The notes below the pieces were generated by a model. It was not told where the DNA came from and made no database searches. It was given only the letters and a program-made list of their open reading frames with translations. This document shows positions 1 through 7,630 of a DNA stretch of 47,776 bases, one piece after another; position 1 is the stretch's first letter; every line of letters begins with the position of its first letter. The DNA is from Microseira wollei NIES-4236 (GTDB lineage Bacteria > Cyanobacteriota > Cyanobacteriia > Cyanobacteriales > Aerosakkonemataceae): positions 1-47,776 of the forward strand of contig NZ_BLAY01000068.1 of NCBI RefSeq assembly GCF_020521235.1, given 5' to 3'. The position numbers and the translations under genes were made by a program.

Positions 1-328
1 TGCCGCACCCTCAAGGGTGCGGCTACACAACCACAGCCTGCCTACGCAGGCTCAAAAATGTATATATGAATCATGCTACTACTGCCGCACCCTCAAGGGT
101 GCGGCTACACAACCACAGCCTGCCTACGCAGGCTCAAAAATGTATATATGAATCATGCTACTACTGCCGCACCCTCAAGGGTGCGGCTACACAACCACAG
201 CCTGCCTACACAGGCTCAAAAATGTATATATGAATCATGCTACTACTGCCGCACCCTCAAGGGTGCGGCTACACAACCACAGCCTGCCTACGCAGGCTCA
301 AAAATGTATATATGAATCATGCTACTAC
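1..328. repeat. 82-bp tandem repeat, four copies
   Basis: Four near-identical 82-bp units begin at 1, 83, 165 and 247; the only difference I noticed is one base in the third unit (cctacAcagg instead of cctacGcagg). Each unit holds a strong hairpin (GCCGCACCC, loop TCAA, GGGTGCGGC) and a second one (AGCCTGC, CTAC, GCAGGCT). It ends with ATGAATCATGCTACTACT, which is the start of the downstream nuclease gene, so the start codon and first six codons are part of the unit. The array may extend left of the window. Because 82 is not a multiple of 3, overlapping open frames run through it; these are not genes. Confidence 0.95.
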
Positions 329-737
329 TCCCGCTCAGGCAGGGATTTTGGGCTTCGATCCGGGGCGTGATAAATGCGGTATTGCCGTCATGGGAGCGGA
401 TCGCCAACTGTATTACCATGAAGTGATTCCGGCAGAAGTGGCGCTCGCTACCATTTCCCGCTTGCGGCAAAAGTATCCCATCTCGGTTTTGGTGATGGGA
501 GATCAAACGACGGCTAAAGCATGGAAACGGCAACTGGAACAAGACTTGCCAGAACCACCGCCGATTATACTGGTAGACGAGCGCTATAGTACCCTGGAGG
601 CGCGGGATCGCTACTGGCAAATGTACCCCCCAAGCGGTCTTTCTCGCCTCGTTCCAAAGGGAATGCGACCCCTTCCACGACCCGTAGATGACATTGTAGC
701 TATCCTCCTGATTGAAAGATACTTATCGCGGGCATAG
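312..737 (+). CDS. YqgF/RuvC-fold Holliday-junction resolvase-like nuclease
   Basis: The 141-residue product has the RNase H-fold pattern of the YqgF/RuvC group. An early acidic motif LGFDPGRDKCG (D16) comes first, then a central strand VLVMGD, then VDERYSTLEA, and a C-terminal VDDIVAILLIERYL. These match the spacing of D, E and D catalytic residues known for YqgF-type nucleases, which act in pre-16S rRNA maturation or on branched DNA. ATG 312 was chosen because the fold starts 11 residues later; an upstream in-frame ATG at 237 lies inside the tandem repeat and would add only repeat-encoded residues. The first six codons (MNHATT) lie within or at the edge of the last repeat unit. The function is by family only; a cyanobacterial paralogue distinct from canonical RuvX is likely. 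Confidence 0.8.
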   Translation: MNHATTPAQAGILGFDPGRDKCGIAVMGADRQLYYHEVIPAEVALATISRLRQKYPISVLVMGDQTTAKAWKRQLEQDLPEPPPIILVDERYSTLEARDRYWQMYPPSGLSRLVPKGMRPLPRPVDDIVAILLIERYLSRA

Positions 738-739
738 GG

Positions 740-806
740 GATTGCAGATTGCAGATTGAAGATTGCAGATTGAAGACAAATCTAAAATCTAAAATCTAAA
801 ATCTGC
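740..806. repeat. Short tandem repeats between convergent genes
   Basis: Copies of ATTGCAGATTGAAG are followed by three or four AAATCTA units; the two arms are partly complementary (GCAGATT with AATCTGC), so the region can fold as a hairpin. It lies between the stop codons of two convergent genes and may act as a bidirectional terminator. The same AAATCTA-type tract recurs at 37988-38018. Confidence 0.7.
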
Positions 807-810
807 AATT

Positions 811-1074
811 CTACAACTCGGCTCGGATGGTAAAAGCATAGTCCCCCCCAGGTTCCAGTTTGTAGTCGGATTTCTCCAAAAAACGGCTGAGGGGTTCTTG
901 AATCAGAGCGCGTCCCAGGGAAGGCTGAAGGAATAATTTCCCCTGCTTGAAACACCACTGGAACTGCCAATCATATTCACCCGCTCTCACTTCGCCCTCA
1001 ATTTTGCCCAACTCCCATGACTGTACGGTAATCCGGACATAGGCAGTGGTTTCCGGTAAACGTTTAGAACTCAC
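811..1074 (-). CDS. Small conserved protein, DUF3146-like
   Basis: An 87-residue protein rich in beta-strand-forming and aromatic residues, with no signal peptide or membrane segment. Its motifs VRITVQSWELGKIEGEV, DWQFQWCFKQGKLFLQP and the ending GGDYAFTIRAEL look like the small cyanobacterial DUF3146 family as I remember it; I could not verify this. It is convergent with the YqgF-like gene. Start ATG at 1074; a shorter frame (782-970) overlapping it on the same strand lacks this pattern and was discarded. The function is unknown. Confidence 0.65.
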   Translation of the reverse strand: MSSKRLPETTAYVRITVQSWELGKIEGEVRAGEYDWQFQWCFKQGKLFLQPSLGRALIQEPLSRFLEKSDYKLEPGGDYAFTIRAEL

Positions 1075-1191
1075 GGTTCAATGGTTAGTCGATTTATTCC
1101 CAGTTCGTTTAACTAATTCGGCCCAATTCCCCATCCCTCTTATAGGGTGGGGATTATTGCCGGACGGCGACGAAACCATCCCCGACTAATA

Positions 1192-1371
1192 TCAACCTAA
1201 CGGTTGATCTGGGAGTGGGGTGGTTGTTGTCCCATCAACTCTTGGACTAGGCAATCTGTCGATCCAATCTTCAATCAACTGCGTCATAGTCTTTTCTTTG
1301 GCTTCTGCATATAGCTTTAGCTTGTTGTATCGACGCTCCGAAATCCTGAATCGTAATGATTTTTCCTTCAT
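1192..1371 (-). CDS. Small ribbon-helix-helix-like DNA-binding protein
   Basis: A 59-residue frame from ATG 1371 to TGA 1192. The product begins MKEKSLRFRISERRYNKLK, continues with LYAEAKEKTMTQLIEDWIDR and ends in a Pro/Thr-rich tail. A basic beta-strand (SLRFRIS) followed by two helices, with T-x-T-Q-L-I-E-D-W in the second, is the pattern of CopG/Arc ribbon-helix-helix proteins, which dimerise and bind palindromic operators. A perfect 10-bp palindrome TGTGTACACA lies 4 nt upstream of the start, where an autoregulatory operator would sit. No clear ribosome binding site is visible. It could be an orphan antitoxin or a plasmid-type regulator; no toxin partner is adjacent. Confidence 0.55.
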   Translation of the reverse strand: MKEKSLRFRISERRYNKLKLYAEAKEKTMTQLIEDWIDRLPSPRVDGTTTTPLPDQPLG

Positions 1372-1374
1372 TTA

Positions 1375-1384
1375 TGTGTACACA
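1375..1384. promoter_or_regulatory. Perfect palindrome upstream of the RHH-like gene (possible operator)
   Basis: TGTGTACACA reads identically on both strands and ends four bases before the start codon of the minus-strand RHH-like gene. Ribbon-helix-helix proteins usually bind such short palindromes over their own promoter; that link is inference. Confidence 0.35.
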
Positions 1385-1539
1385 ACGCGCCGCGCTTATG
1401 CTAACATAGAGATGGTCGATCACCCGCCCGACTGACTAAAAGGCTACCTATTAGGTGTAAAAGTACTAGCAGAGATCGGGGAAGACGCAAGTCTAGCTGG
1501 TTAGCCATTGCTGTAAATCCAAGATCAGCGTGTCGAAAC

Positions 1540-1760
1540 ATAAATCAAACTGCCTATGGAAGATAGGCGGCTGCCTGTGGAGGCAAAGTAAGACCATCAT
1601 CGGGCCCGTGTCCCGAATACCTTCTTGGTATTCCTAACGTGGCAAGAGCCTGTGAAGCGGTAAACTCTGCATGACGAATAAGACCGTCCCTGAATTAAGT
1701 TGTTGTTGGAGAGCCACCAACCTCAGCTCTCGCAGGTTGGGGTACTTCACTTACCCATGA
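1540..1760 (+). ncRNA. Structured-RNA-like relic, probably from an IS200/IS605-superfamily (omega/HEARO-like) element
   Basis: A gene-free stretch with dense base-pairing potential on the plus strand: GCCTAT/ATAGGC at 1549-1567, GCCT-GTGG-AGGC near 1573-1584, and GAATACC/GGTATTC at 1615-1633. At the 3-prime end GAGAGC (1709), CCAACCT (1717), GCTCTC (1726) and AGGTTGG (1734) interleave as a perfect H-type pseudoknot, followed by a tail ending CCATGA. The core GGCGGCT...CTG...AAAGT...CGGGCCCGTGTCC (1566-1613) recurs on the minus strand at 19621-19670. Guide RNAs of IscB/TnpB elements have such pseudoknots and 3-prime hairpin ends, and ORF-less copies are known in cyanobacteria. No transposase or nuclease frame is attached. 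The class assignment is inference. Confidence 0.45.
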
Positions 1761-1897
1761 TAAAAACCTCTTGCCATCACCAGCTTGGGCCGCAAATGTC
1801 GATATTAAATATTTCTTAGGATCGAAGCAGCATATAAGGCGATGCGGCTAAAAATCGCATCTCACCACAGCTATCCTTTGCCTTGGAGAATCCCCTC

Positions 1898-3373
1898 TTG
1901 AGTACTAAAAATTCTGGGGACAAGAAACCATTCTTCCCCCCTACTCCATTAAATCCCCCAGACCTGGATCGGCAACTCCAAAGCACGGTCGAGAGCTTTT
2001 CCGATCTTCAGGCGCAATTGAATTACAAACAAGCACAAACGGCGTTGCGAGATTTGGTAGAAAATCTAGATCTGACGCCTCAAGAGCGGTCTGGACTAGA
2101 ACCGGCGATTTACGATTTGCAGGCGATGCTTTCCAAGCTAGAACGCTCTGTGGTGCAGATCGCGGTTTTTGGCATGGTGGGAAGGGGTAAATCTTCCATC
2201 CTGAATGCGCTGTTGGGTGAAAAAGTATTTGAAACTGGACCATTGCACGGCGTTACTCGCACGAGTCAGCGCGCGAATTGGCAACCTTCTGGGGATAGCG
2301 ATCGCTCTATCCTACAAGTAACCATTAGCGGTGCAGACAATTCCCAAGTAGAACTCATAGACACTCCCGGACTCGACGAGGTGGACGGAGAAACCCGCGC
2401 CACTTTGGCTCGCGACGTAGCTAAAACTGCCGATCTGATATTATTTGTCATCGCGGGGGACATGACCAAAGTCGAACACGAGGCGCTATCTCAATTGCGA
2501 GAAGTGGGTAAGCCAATTTTGCTCGTGTTTAACAAAATTGACCAATATCCAGACGCCGATAGGCAGGCAATTTATCAGAAAATCCGCGATGAACGGGTGC
2601 GGGAGTTGCTTTCCCCCGATGAAATTGTCATGGCGGCGGCATCCCCCCTGATTGCTCAAGCCACTCGCCGTCCTGATGGCAGTTTAGCAGTGCAGCGGCA
2701 ACCCGGTGCCCCCCAAGTCGATGAATTGAAGCTAAAAATTCTGGAGATTTTGCATCGAGAAGGGAAATCTTTAGTTGCTTTAAATACCATGCTCTACGCA
2801 GATGATGTCAACGAGCAATTGGTGCAGCGAAAGATGGAAATTAGAGATAGTAGCGCCAACCGATTAATTTGGAATACAGCTATTACTAAAGCCGTGGCGA
2901 TCGCCCTCAACCCGATCGCAGTTATCGATTTGCTCAGCAGCGCTGCGATTGATGTCGCGTTAATCTTGACTTTATCTAAACTATATGGTATACAGATGAC
3001 CCAAGCCGGAGCGGTTAACTTACTGCAAAAGATTGCGATCGCAATGGGTGGTTTAAGTGCAGGGGAACTGCTGGCGAACTTCGGTTTAAGTTCGCTCAAA
3101 AGCTTGTTGGGTTTGGCAACACCCGCAACAGGTGGGGTATCTTTAGGCGCTTACGTATCCGTCGCGCTTACCCAAGCGGGGGTTGCCGGTGTTTCTTCCT
3201 ACGCCATCGGACAAGTAACGAAAACTTACTTGGCTAATGGCGCTGCTTGGGGACCAGATGGCCCGAAAGCCGTTGTATCGAGCATTTTGGCATCGCTTGA
3301 TGAAGAATCGATTCTTAGCCGACTTAAAGATGAACTGCAAGCTAAGTTGAAATTGCCAATAGCTAATCGCTAA
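1898..3373 (+). CDS. Dynamin/HSR1-type GTP-binding protein with C-terminal hydrophobic domain
   Basis: A 491-residue GTPase. The G motifs are in order: P-loop GMVGRGKS (about 92-99), the T of HGVTRTSQ (G2), DTPGLDE (155-161, G3), NKID (212-215, G4) and a late AASP (G5-like). The last 170 residues are Ala/Leu/Gly-rich with several possible membrane hairpins (IALNPIAVIDLLSSAAIDVA, then VNLLQKIAIAMGG), as in DUF697-containing GTPases. It is therefore probably a membrane-associated remodelling or stress GTPase. The frame has no ATG or GTG start; only TTG codons are available. GGAG at 1885-1888 sits nine bases before TTG 1898, so I chose that over TTG 1883, which would add five residues. It is monocistronic. 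Confidence 0.85.
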   Translation: MSTKNSGDKKPFFPPTPLNPPDLDRQLQSTVESFSDLQAQLNYKQAQTALRDLVENLDLTPQERSGLEPAIYDLQAMLSKLERSVVQIAVFGMVGRGKSSILNALLGEKVFETGPLHGVTRTSQRANWQPSGDSDRSILQVTISGADNSQVELIDTPGLDEVDGETRATLARDVAKTADLILFVIAGDMTKVEHEALSQLREVGKPILLVFNKIDQYPDADRQAIYQKIRDERVRELLSPDEIVMAAASPLIAQATRRPDGSLAVQRQPGAPQVDELKLKILEILHREGKSLVALNTMLYADDVNEQLVQRKMEIRDSSANRLIWNTAITKAVAIALNPIAVIDLLSSAAIDVALILTLSKLYGIQMTQAGAVNLLQKIAIAMGGLSAGELLANFGLSSLKSLLGLATPATGGVSLGAYVSVALTQAGVAGVSSYAIGQVTKTYLANGAAWGPDGPKAVVSSILASLDEESILSRLKDELQAKLKLPIANR

Positions 3374-3529
3374 TGGCTAATTGGTAATGGCTAATTGGTA
3401 ATGGCTAATTGCTAATGGCTAATTGCTAATTGCTCGTGAGCATATTTTCTGGCTTTACCATGAGCAATTAACTATTAGCCATTAGCTATTAGCAGCCCTC
3501 AAAAGGTAACTAGCAACTTACGTTACTTA
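3371..3529. repeat. Heptanucleotide repeat tract plus a 44-bp repeat shared with 16014-16057
   Basis: Multiple TAATGGC/TAATTGG/TAATTGC units (3371-3434) are followed by complementary ATTAGCC/ATTAGCA units (3466-3493), allowing a long hairpin between the convergent GTPase and channel genes. From about 3486 the sequence ATTAGCAGCCCT.AAAAGGTAACTAGCAA closely matches 16014-16044. In both places it abuts or overlaps the stop codon of a minus-strand membrane-protein gene. Confidence 0.8.
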
Positions 3530-5227
3530 GTGTTGGTCTTTCTTGTCTTTAAATGAGGCTAGCCAATCTCTCACTTGGTCGGCGGCGATATCGCGACTCC
3601 CCAAACCAAAGGCGAGGGCAATGGCGACAGCGATCGCGCCCAACAACAAACCAAACGCCAAGTTAACGATATCGCTGGCGATTCCCATTTGTTGCAGTGC
3701 CATTGCAGAGACTAGGGCAATAATCGCAATTCGGGCTGCATTTCCCAGGATCTTACTTTGTGCCGTGCCGGAACTGACAATCAGGCTAAAGGCTAGGTTA
3801 GCCAGATACATACCAATGGCAAATACGAGCAATCCCGCGAGAATGCGACCAAAAATCCCCAGAATTCCCGTGACAATCGCCGTTAATCCTGCGAAAGCCA
3901 GTACCTCGGTTGCCGGTACGATCGCTAACAACATAATCCCCACCAGCACCACAATCCCCGCAATTTCTGAGGGAGTGCGGGTGGTTTTGGGTGCTGGCTG
4001 AGATTCGGGAGAGATATCTTCGACTACTGGCGTCGCAGTCCTTCTGGGTGCAGGTAGACCCAGCCAAGTGAAGATATTGTTAAAGCCAACGCTAGTCAGG
4101 ATACTCGTGACAAAATCTGCCACAAAGCGTCCGATGAAGTAGGCGATCGCCAAAATTACCCCAGCGGTGAAGATTCTGGGAATGGCGTTGAGAATTTGGT
4201 TGAGCATAGCGATCGCCGGGGCGGAGATCGCATCAATTCGCAGCGCATTGAGGGCGGCGATCGCGGTCGGAATTAAAATCAATACGTAGACAACCGTACC
4301 GATAATTCCAGACAAAGATTGACCCGAAGTAGCGGGAGAAATGCCGAATTGGACACCTAGCCTATCCGTCCCTGTTGCTGCTAACAAATTCGTGACAATG
4401 CGGCGGACAACTTGAGCAATTAACCAACCGATTGCGCCAATTAATAACGCAGCAAAAATGTTCGGCAGAATCGACAGAATTTCATTGAGCAGCTGCTGTA
4501 CTGGTTGCAGAGTTCCCTGCAACTGTAAAGTGTTCAGTATAGCCGGGAGAAACAGCAAAAAGATAAACCAATACAGCGTATTGCCAATGGTTTCGCTCAG
4601 AGAAAACCCAGTCGTGGGTGCTTCTCCAACTTGCTGACCCAAACGCCGATCCAAATTGAGCGTCCGCAGGGAGCGAGTTACCAGTAGTTTGACCAAACTT
4701 GCCAGTAACCAAGCAACTCCCAACAGAACCGCAGCACCTGCTAACTTGGGCAGGAAATCAAAAATTTGGGTGAGTAATTGGTTGAGGGGGGTAGAAACTG
4801 CCGTCAGCTGGAGTGTCTGTAAAAAGGCAACCAACGTGAAGATAATGATAATCCAATAGACCGCTTTGGCAATCCATTTCTCCACCTCTGGTGCCTCAGC
4901 GCCATCCGGACGCCCCGCTATCCAAGCAGAAATGCGGTTATCGATATTGGTGCGATTGAGGATACCCAGGGTTGCAGCGGATGCGATCGCCGCGATCACC
5001 CACCCCAGGACTAAGATCGCGATCGCTGCCAGGATGTTCGGGATAAAGCTGCCTAAATTTAGCCAAAATGTTTGGAAAAAGGCAGCCGTTTCGGCAGGAA
5101 TATTCTGAGCCGGCGGCGGGGGTGCCGGTCGGGGTGGTGCGTTCTGTGCCTGTGCCAGAATTCCATTGATTGGCATCAATAAGCCCACATGCAGGGGTTG
5201 TGCCATATCTTGCCATATTTTATTCAT
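3527..5227 (-). CDS. Multi-helix mechanosensitive ion channel family protein (CmpX-like)
   Basis: A 566-residue integral membrane protein with about ten hydrophobic segments in repeated pairs. The repeat is a helix of the type IPNILAAIAILVLGWVIAA, followed by an L-x-R linker and the next helix; similar units recur near residues 60, 155, 250, 340 and 440. This is the repeated conserved TM helix (PF05552) of the MscS superfamily. The last helix region ends AIALAFGLGSRDIAADQVRDW, the characteristic MscS-like exit, with no cytoplasmic vestibule domain after it. A Pro-rich loop (APPRPAPPPPA) follows a short N-terminus. It probably gates ions in response to membrane tension. The gene is monocistronic and convergent with the GTPase gene; its stop lies in the shared repeat. 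Confidence 0.85.
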   Translation of the reverse strand: MNKIWQDMAQPLHVGLLMPINGILAQAQNAPPRPAPPPPAQNIPAETAAFFQTFWLNLGSFIPNILAAIAILVLGWVIAAIASAATLGILNRTNIDNRISAWIAGRPDGAEAPEVEKWIAKAVYWIIIIFTLVAFLQTLQLTAVSTPLNQLLTQIFDFLPKLAGAAVLLGVAWLLASLVKLLVTRSLRTLNLDRRLGQQVGEAPTTGFSLSETIGNTLYWFIFLLFLPAILNTLQLQGTLQPVQQLLNEILSILPNIFAALLIGAIGWLIAQVVRRIVTNLLAATGTDRLGVQFGISPATSGQSLSGIIGTVVYVLILIPTAIAALNALRIDAISAPAIAMLNQILNAIPRIFTAGVILAIAYFIGRFVADFVTSILTSVGFNNIFTWLGLPAPRRTATPVVEDISPESQPAPKTTRTPSEIAGIVVLVGIMLLAIVPATEVLAFAGLTAIVTGILGIFGRILAGLLVFAIGMYLANLAFSLIVSSGTAQSKILGNAARIAIIALVSAMALQQMGIASDIVNLAFGLLLGAIAVAIALAFGLGSRDIAADQVRDWLASFKDKKDQH

Positions 5228-5455
5228 GGTTCTCGATCAACCTCAGAATTCAGCGGCAAAAAGGCGAAAACTATCGCTTAAAGCGAAGTAATCGCTGACT
5301 GAGATACTACACTAATGCACCGAGTGTGGGAAGCCAGTATTTGTTATATTTTGCTACCAAATCGAGGCAAGGCATCTTGTGCAGGTGAGCAGGTGAGCAG
5401 GTGGGCGGTATTATCTGAGAACAGAGTGCTTTCTCCTCTCCCTCTGACTATAAAA

Positions 5456-5908
5456 ATGTCACAGCAGCAAGTTTTTGAACAATCGATTCAAATCAATGCT
5501 CCAGCTACAGTAGTTGAGCATTGTATCGCCGACCGCGTTTTGATGCACCGATGGCTGAACCCCGCGTTGCGATGCGATCCGGTGGGTGAGTGGAGTACAG
5601 ATATGGGGAGTCGCAGTCGCTTTGTCATTGAGGTGCCCCTGTTACAGCCTACACTGGAAAGTACGGTAGTCGAGCGAGAACCGGGGCTGATAGTATGGGA
5701 GTTTGACGGATTTTTTAAAGGACGCGATCGCTGGGAATGCCAACCGATCGAAAAAGGAACCCGTCTACTGAACCGCTTTGAATTCGAGGTTCCCAACCCG
5801 ATAATTCGCTGGGGGTTCAATACCTTTGCCGCTGCTTTGACTCAACAAGATATGCAAGCGCAACTGCGTCGCCTCAAACGAGTCGCAGAAGGGCAAATAG
5901 GCAAGTAA
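5456..5908 (+). CDS. SRPBCC (START/Bet v1-fold) family protein
   Basis: A 150-residue soluble protein with the polyketide-cyclase/SRPBCC pattern: N-terminal strand VFEQSIQINAPATVVEHCIAD, the D-x-x-x-M-H-R-W-L-N-P helix-loop, a central GSRSRFVIEVP and VVWEFDGFFKGRDRWECQP-like strands, and a long C-terminal helix containing LTQQDMQAQLRRLKRVAEG. The family binds hydrophobic ligands in a cavity; no substrate can be told from sequence. ATG 5456 was chosen because residues before it (from an in-frame ATG at 5315) are encoded by intergenic short repeats (GCAGGTGA units at about 5380-5404) and do not resemble the family. Confidence 0.8.
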   Translation: MSQQQVFEQSIQINAPATVVEHCIADRVLMHRWLNPALRCDPVGEWSTDMGSRSRFVIEVPLLQPTLESTVVEREPGLIVWEFDGFFKGRDRWECQPIEKGTRLLNRFEFEVPNPIIRWGFNTFAAALTQQDMQAQLRRLKRVAEGQIGK

Positions 5909-5978
5909 GGGCGGGTTTTACCGACGATCTTTCTTTGCCAAAAACAGACTATTAAACTAAACCCACCCCTACCCCATG

Positions 5979-6027
5979 CAATTAGCAATTAGCAATTAGC
6001 AATTAGCAATTAGCAATTAGCAATTAC
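5979..6027. repeat. Heptanucleotide repeat (ATTAGCA)n
   Basis: Six to seven tandem ATTAGCA units lie between the convergent SRPBCC and SirB1-type genes; the last unit overlaps the stop codon of the SirB1-type gene. Confidence 0.9.
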
Positions 6028-6845
6028 CCATTCCCAATCTGGTCTAATAACTTGCGAATCGCGCCAGCATCTTCAGCATTGGGGACGCGGACGAGATAAG
6101 TTTCCAGATCCTGACTTGCCAGGGTCAACTCTCCGATTTGATAGTATAGAAGACCGCGATCGCGCAATTCCATCGGCGCACCCGGAAACAACAGCAAAAT
6201 GCGCTCAACTACTGCCAGCGCTTGCTCCAACTGATGGCGATTCAGGTAAATTAATTTCAGATTCATCAGCATCCGCGCTAAAAAGCGGCGGTTACTAACT
6301 GGCTCTAAAAACGAGGGTTTTAACTCCACTCTTTGCTGATAAAGCTGAGATAATCTTTCCTGACAATCCTGCTTAAACAAAGTTTCGCCGCGATTAAACG
6401 CATCCACATAGATGCCAGCATCTTGAAAATCAGGTCGAATTAGAAAATGACCGGGCATCCCTATTCCCACCATTGGAAAATCAACCCGCTTGGCAATTTC
6501 CAAGTAAACTAAAGATAGAGTAATCGGGATGCCAGTGCGCCGCTCGATGACATCATTTAAGAAGCTGTTACGCGGGTCGTAATAATCATCCTTATTTCCA
6601 GAGAACCCCAAGTCATCATAAAGATACTGGTTAATCGTCTGGATGACCCGCAGGGGATAGCGTTGAGCTGGCAGACGCTCTTTCACCTCATCTGCCATTG
6701 TATCCAGGGCGCTGAGGTATTCATCCGGGTCGAGGTCTGGATACTCCTCTTGGGCAATATACAAAGCTGCCTTTGCCAGGTCGATTTGTTCTTCTGGCTG
6801 ATATATTTCTTTGTAGAAGTATTGCCGTGGGAGGGGGAAGTCCAT
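6024..6845 (-). CDS. SirB1-type transglutaminase-like/TPR protein
   Basis: A 273-residue protein. An N-terminal helical part (IDLAKAALYIAQEEYPDLD) leads into the SirB1 core DLGFSGNKDDYYDPRNSFLN, RRTGIPITLSLVYLEIAKR and VGIGMPGHFLIRPD, which is the transglutaminase-like fold of the SirB1/DUF1347 family. A C-terminal tetratricopeptide-like part follows (MLMNLKLIYLNRHQLEQALA, then LLYYQIGELTLASQDLETYL). The usual catalytic Cys is replaced in the ITLSLVY segment, so it may be structural rather than enzymatic. Its ATG follows directly on the TAG of the upstream membrane-protein gene (TAGATG), so the two are translationally coupled. The role is unknown. Confidence 0.85.
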   Translation of the reverse strand: MDFPLPRQYFYKEIYQPEEQIDLAKAALYIAQEEYPDLDPDEYLSALDTMADEVKERLPAQRYPLRVIQTINQYLYDDLGFSGNKDDYYDPRNSFLNDVIERRTGIPITLSLVYLEIAKRVDFPMVGIGMPGHFLIRPDFQDAGIYVDAFNRGETLFKQDCQERLSQLYQQRVELKPSFLEPVSNRRFLARMLMNLKLIYLNRHQLEQALAVVERILLLFPGAPMELRDRGLLYYQIGELTLASQDLETYLVRVPNAEDAGAIRKLLDQIGNG

Positions 6846-7550
6846 CTAATTAAAACCAAAAATTTCAGACACTGCTTTTACGATATCAAGATAAATGTTG
6901 CCTTGCATCTGACGAAACAGTTCAAAAGGCTGGTGGGGAGAGCCAAAAATCGGCCTCAGAGTCCAGCCTAGCTGACTTCCGACGAATCCATAAAGCAGCA
7001 ACCATAACTGCAAGATCCTGGTACGAATTGCTTGACCTTCCGGGTCTTCATCGGAAATTAGCTGAATTCCATTATAAAGGAATTGAACCCCAATTACCCC
7101 CGTGAGCATAAAAATTGCCACATTCAGCAGTTTAAAGAACTGATAATGCCCAGTTGTAATCAGAAAAAACAAAGTGACGGGTGCAAAACCAAATAAAAGC
7201 GCGCTAATCACAGAAGCCGCACTCAGGACAACTGCAAAATGCTGCCCCAGACTGCGATTCGAGCCAAAAAAAGTACTAAAAATGTACAGGGTTGGTAAAC
7301 AGATTAACAGCGTCAGCAAATAAAGACTTGGCAGCTTAATTGCCGAAGATAAAGATTGAGCCGGACTGTGGAATAAGCCAACAATTGCCCCATAAAGAGC
7401 GAAACAAACCGAACTGCAAACCAACAGCGAGATAATCTTACCTTGAAGCCCTTCACCCTGACGAATTTCTTGGAGAAAAGCTTTGCGATCGCGCAGCAGC
7501 GTAATCAACACCGTAAAATGATTTGTTGAGCGAGATGTTTTCTGAATCAT
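6846..7550 (-). CDS. Membrane protein of unknown function, tandem paralogue A
   Basis: A 234-residue protein with about five hydrophobic helices (LLVCSSVCFALYGAIVGLF, LPSLYLLTLLICLPTLYIFS, ALLFGFAPVTLFFLI, VAIFMLTGVIGVQFLYN, LQLWLLLYGFVGSQLGWTLR). It has a cytoplasmic-looking basic N-terminus with LLRDRKAFLQEIRQGEGL and a conserved ending GWTLRPIFG. The arrangement recalls Yip1-like proteins, and similar cyanobacterial proteins are sometimes labelled actin-binding WH2 proteins, a name I would not trust. It is clearly homologous along its whole length to the product at 7631-8332. Its stop codon touches the start of the SirB1-type gene, suggesting a common transcript. Confidence 0.75.
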   Translation of the reverse strand: MIQKTSRSTNHFTVLITLLRDRKAFLQEIRQGEGLQGKIISLLVCSSVCFALYGAIVGLFHSPAQSLSSAIKLPSLYLLTLLICLPTLYIFSTFFGSNRSLGQHFAVVLSAASVISALLFGFAPVTLFFLITTGHYQFFKLLNVAIFMLTGVIGVQFLYNGIQLISDEDPEGQAIRTRILQLWLLLYGFVGSQLGWTLRPIFGSPHQPFELFRQMQGNIYLDIVKAVSEIFGFN

Positions 7551-7558
7551 AACTAACC

Positions 7559-7591
7559 TTGGTAATTGCTAATTGCTAATTGCTAATTGCC
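7559..7591. repeat. Heptanucleotide repeat (TAATTGC)n
   Basis: Four TAATTGC-type units separate the two paralogous membrane-protein genes. Confidence 0.85.
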
Positions 7592-7630
7592 TCTTCTTCT
7601 CTTTGCGTCCTAGCGCTGACGCGCGTTCAA

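Noticed and set aside
73-370. Overlapping open frames starting MLLLPHPQGCGYTTTAC in the 82-bp repeats
   Set aside because: They are created by the repeat unit itself in shifting frames and have no independent coding signal; only the frame that continues into the YqgF-like nuclease is real, from ATG 312.
1220-1435. Plus-strand 71-codon frame over the RHH-like gene
   Set aside because: The opposite-strand frame (1192-1371) has a recognisable RHH pattern and operator-like palindrome; the plus frame has none.
3543-5216. Several frames inside the channel gene on the opposite strand and in another minus frame
   Set aside because: Shadows of a strongly biased membrane-protein gene with repeated helices; the 566-codon frame has clear family features.
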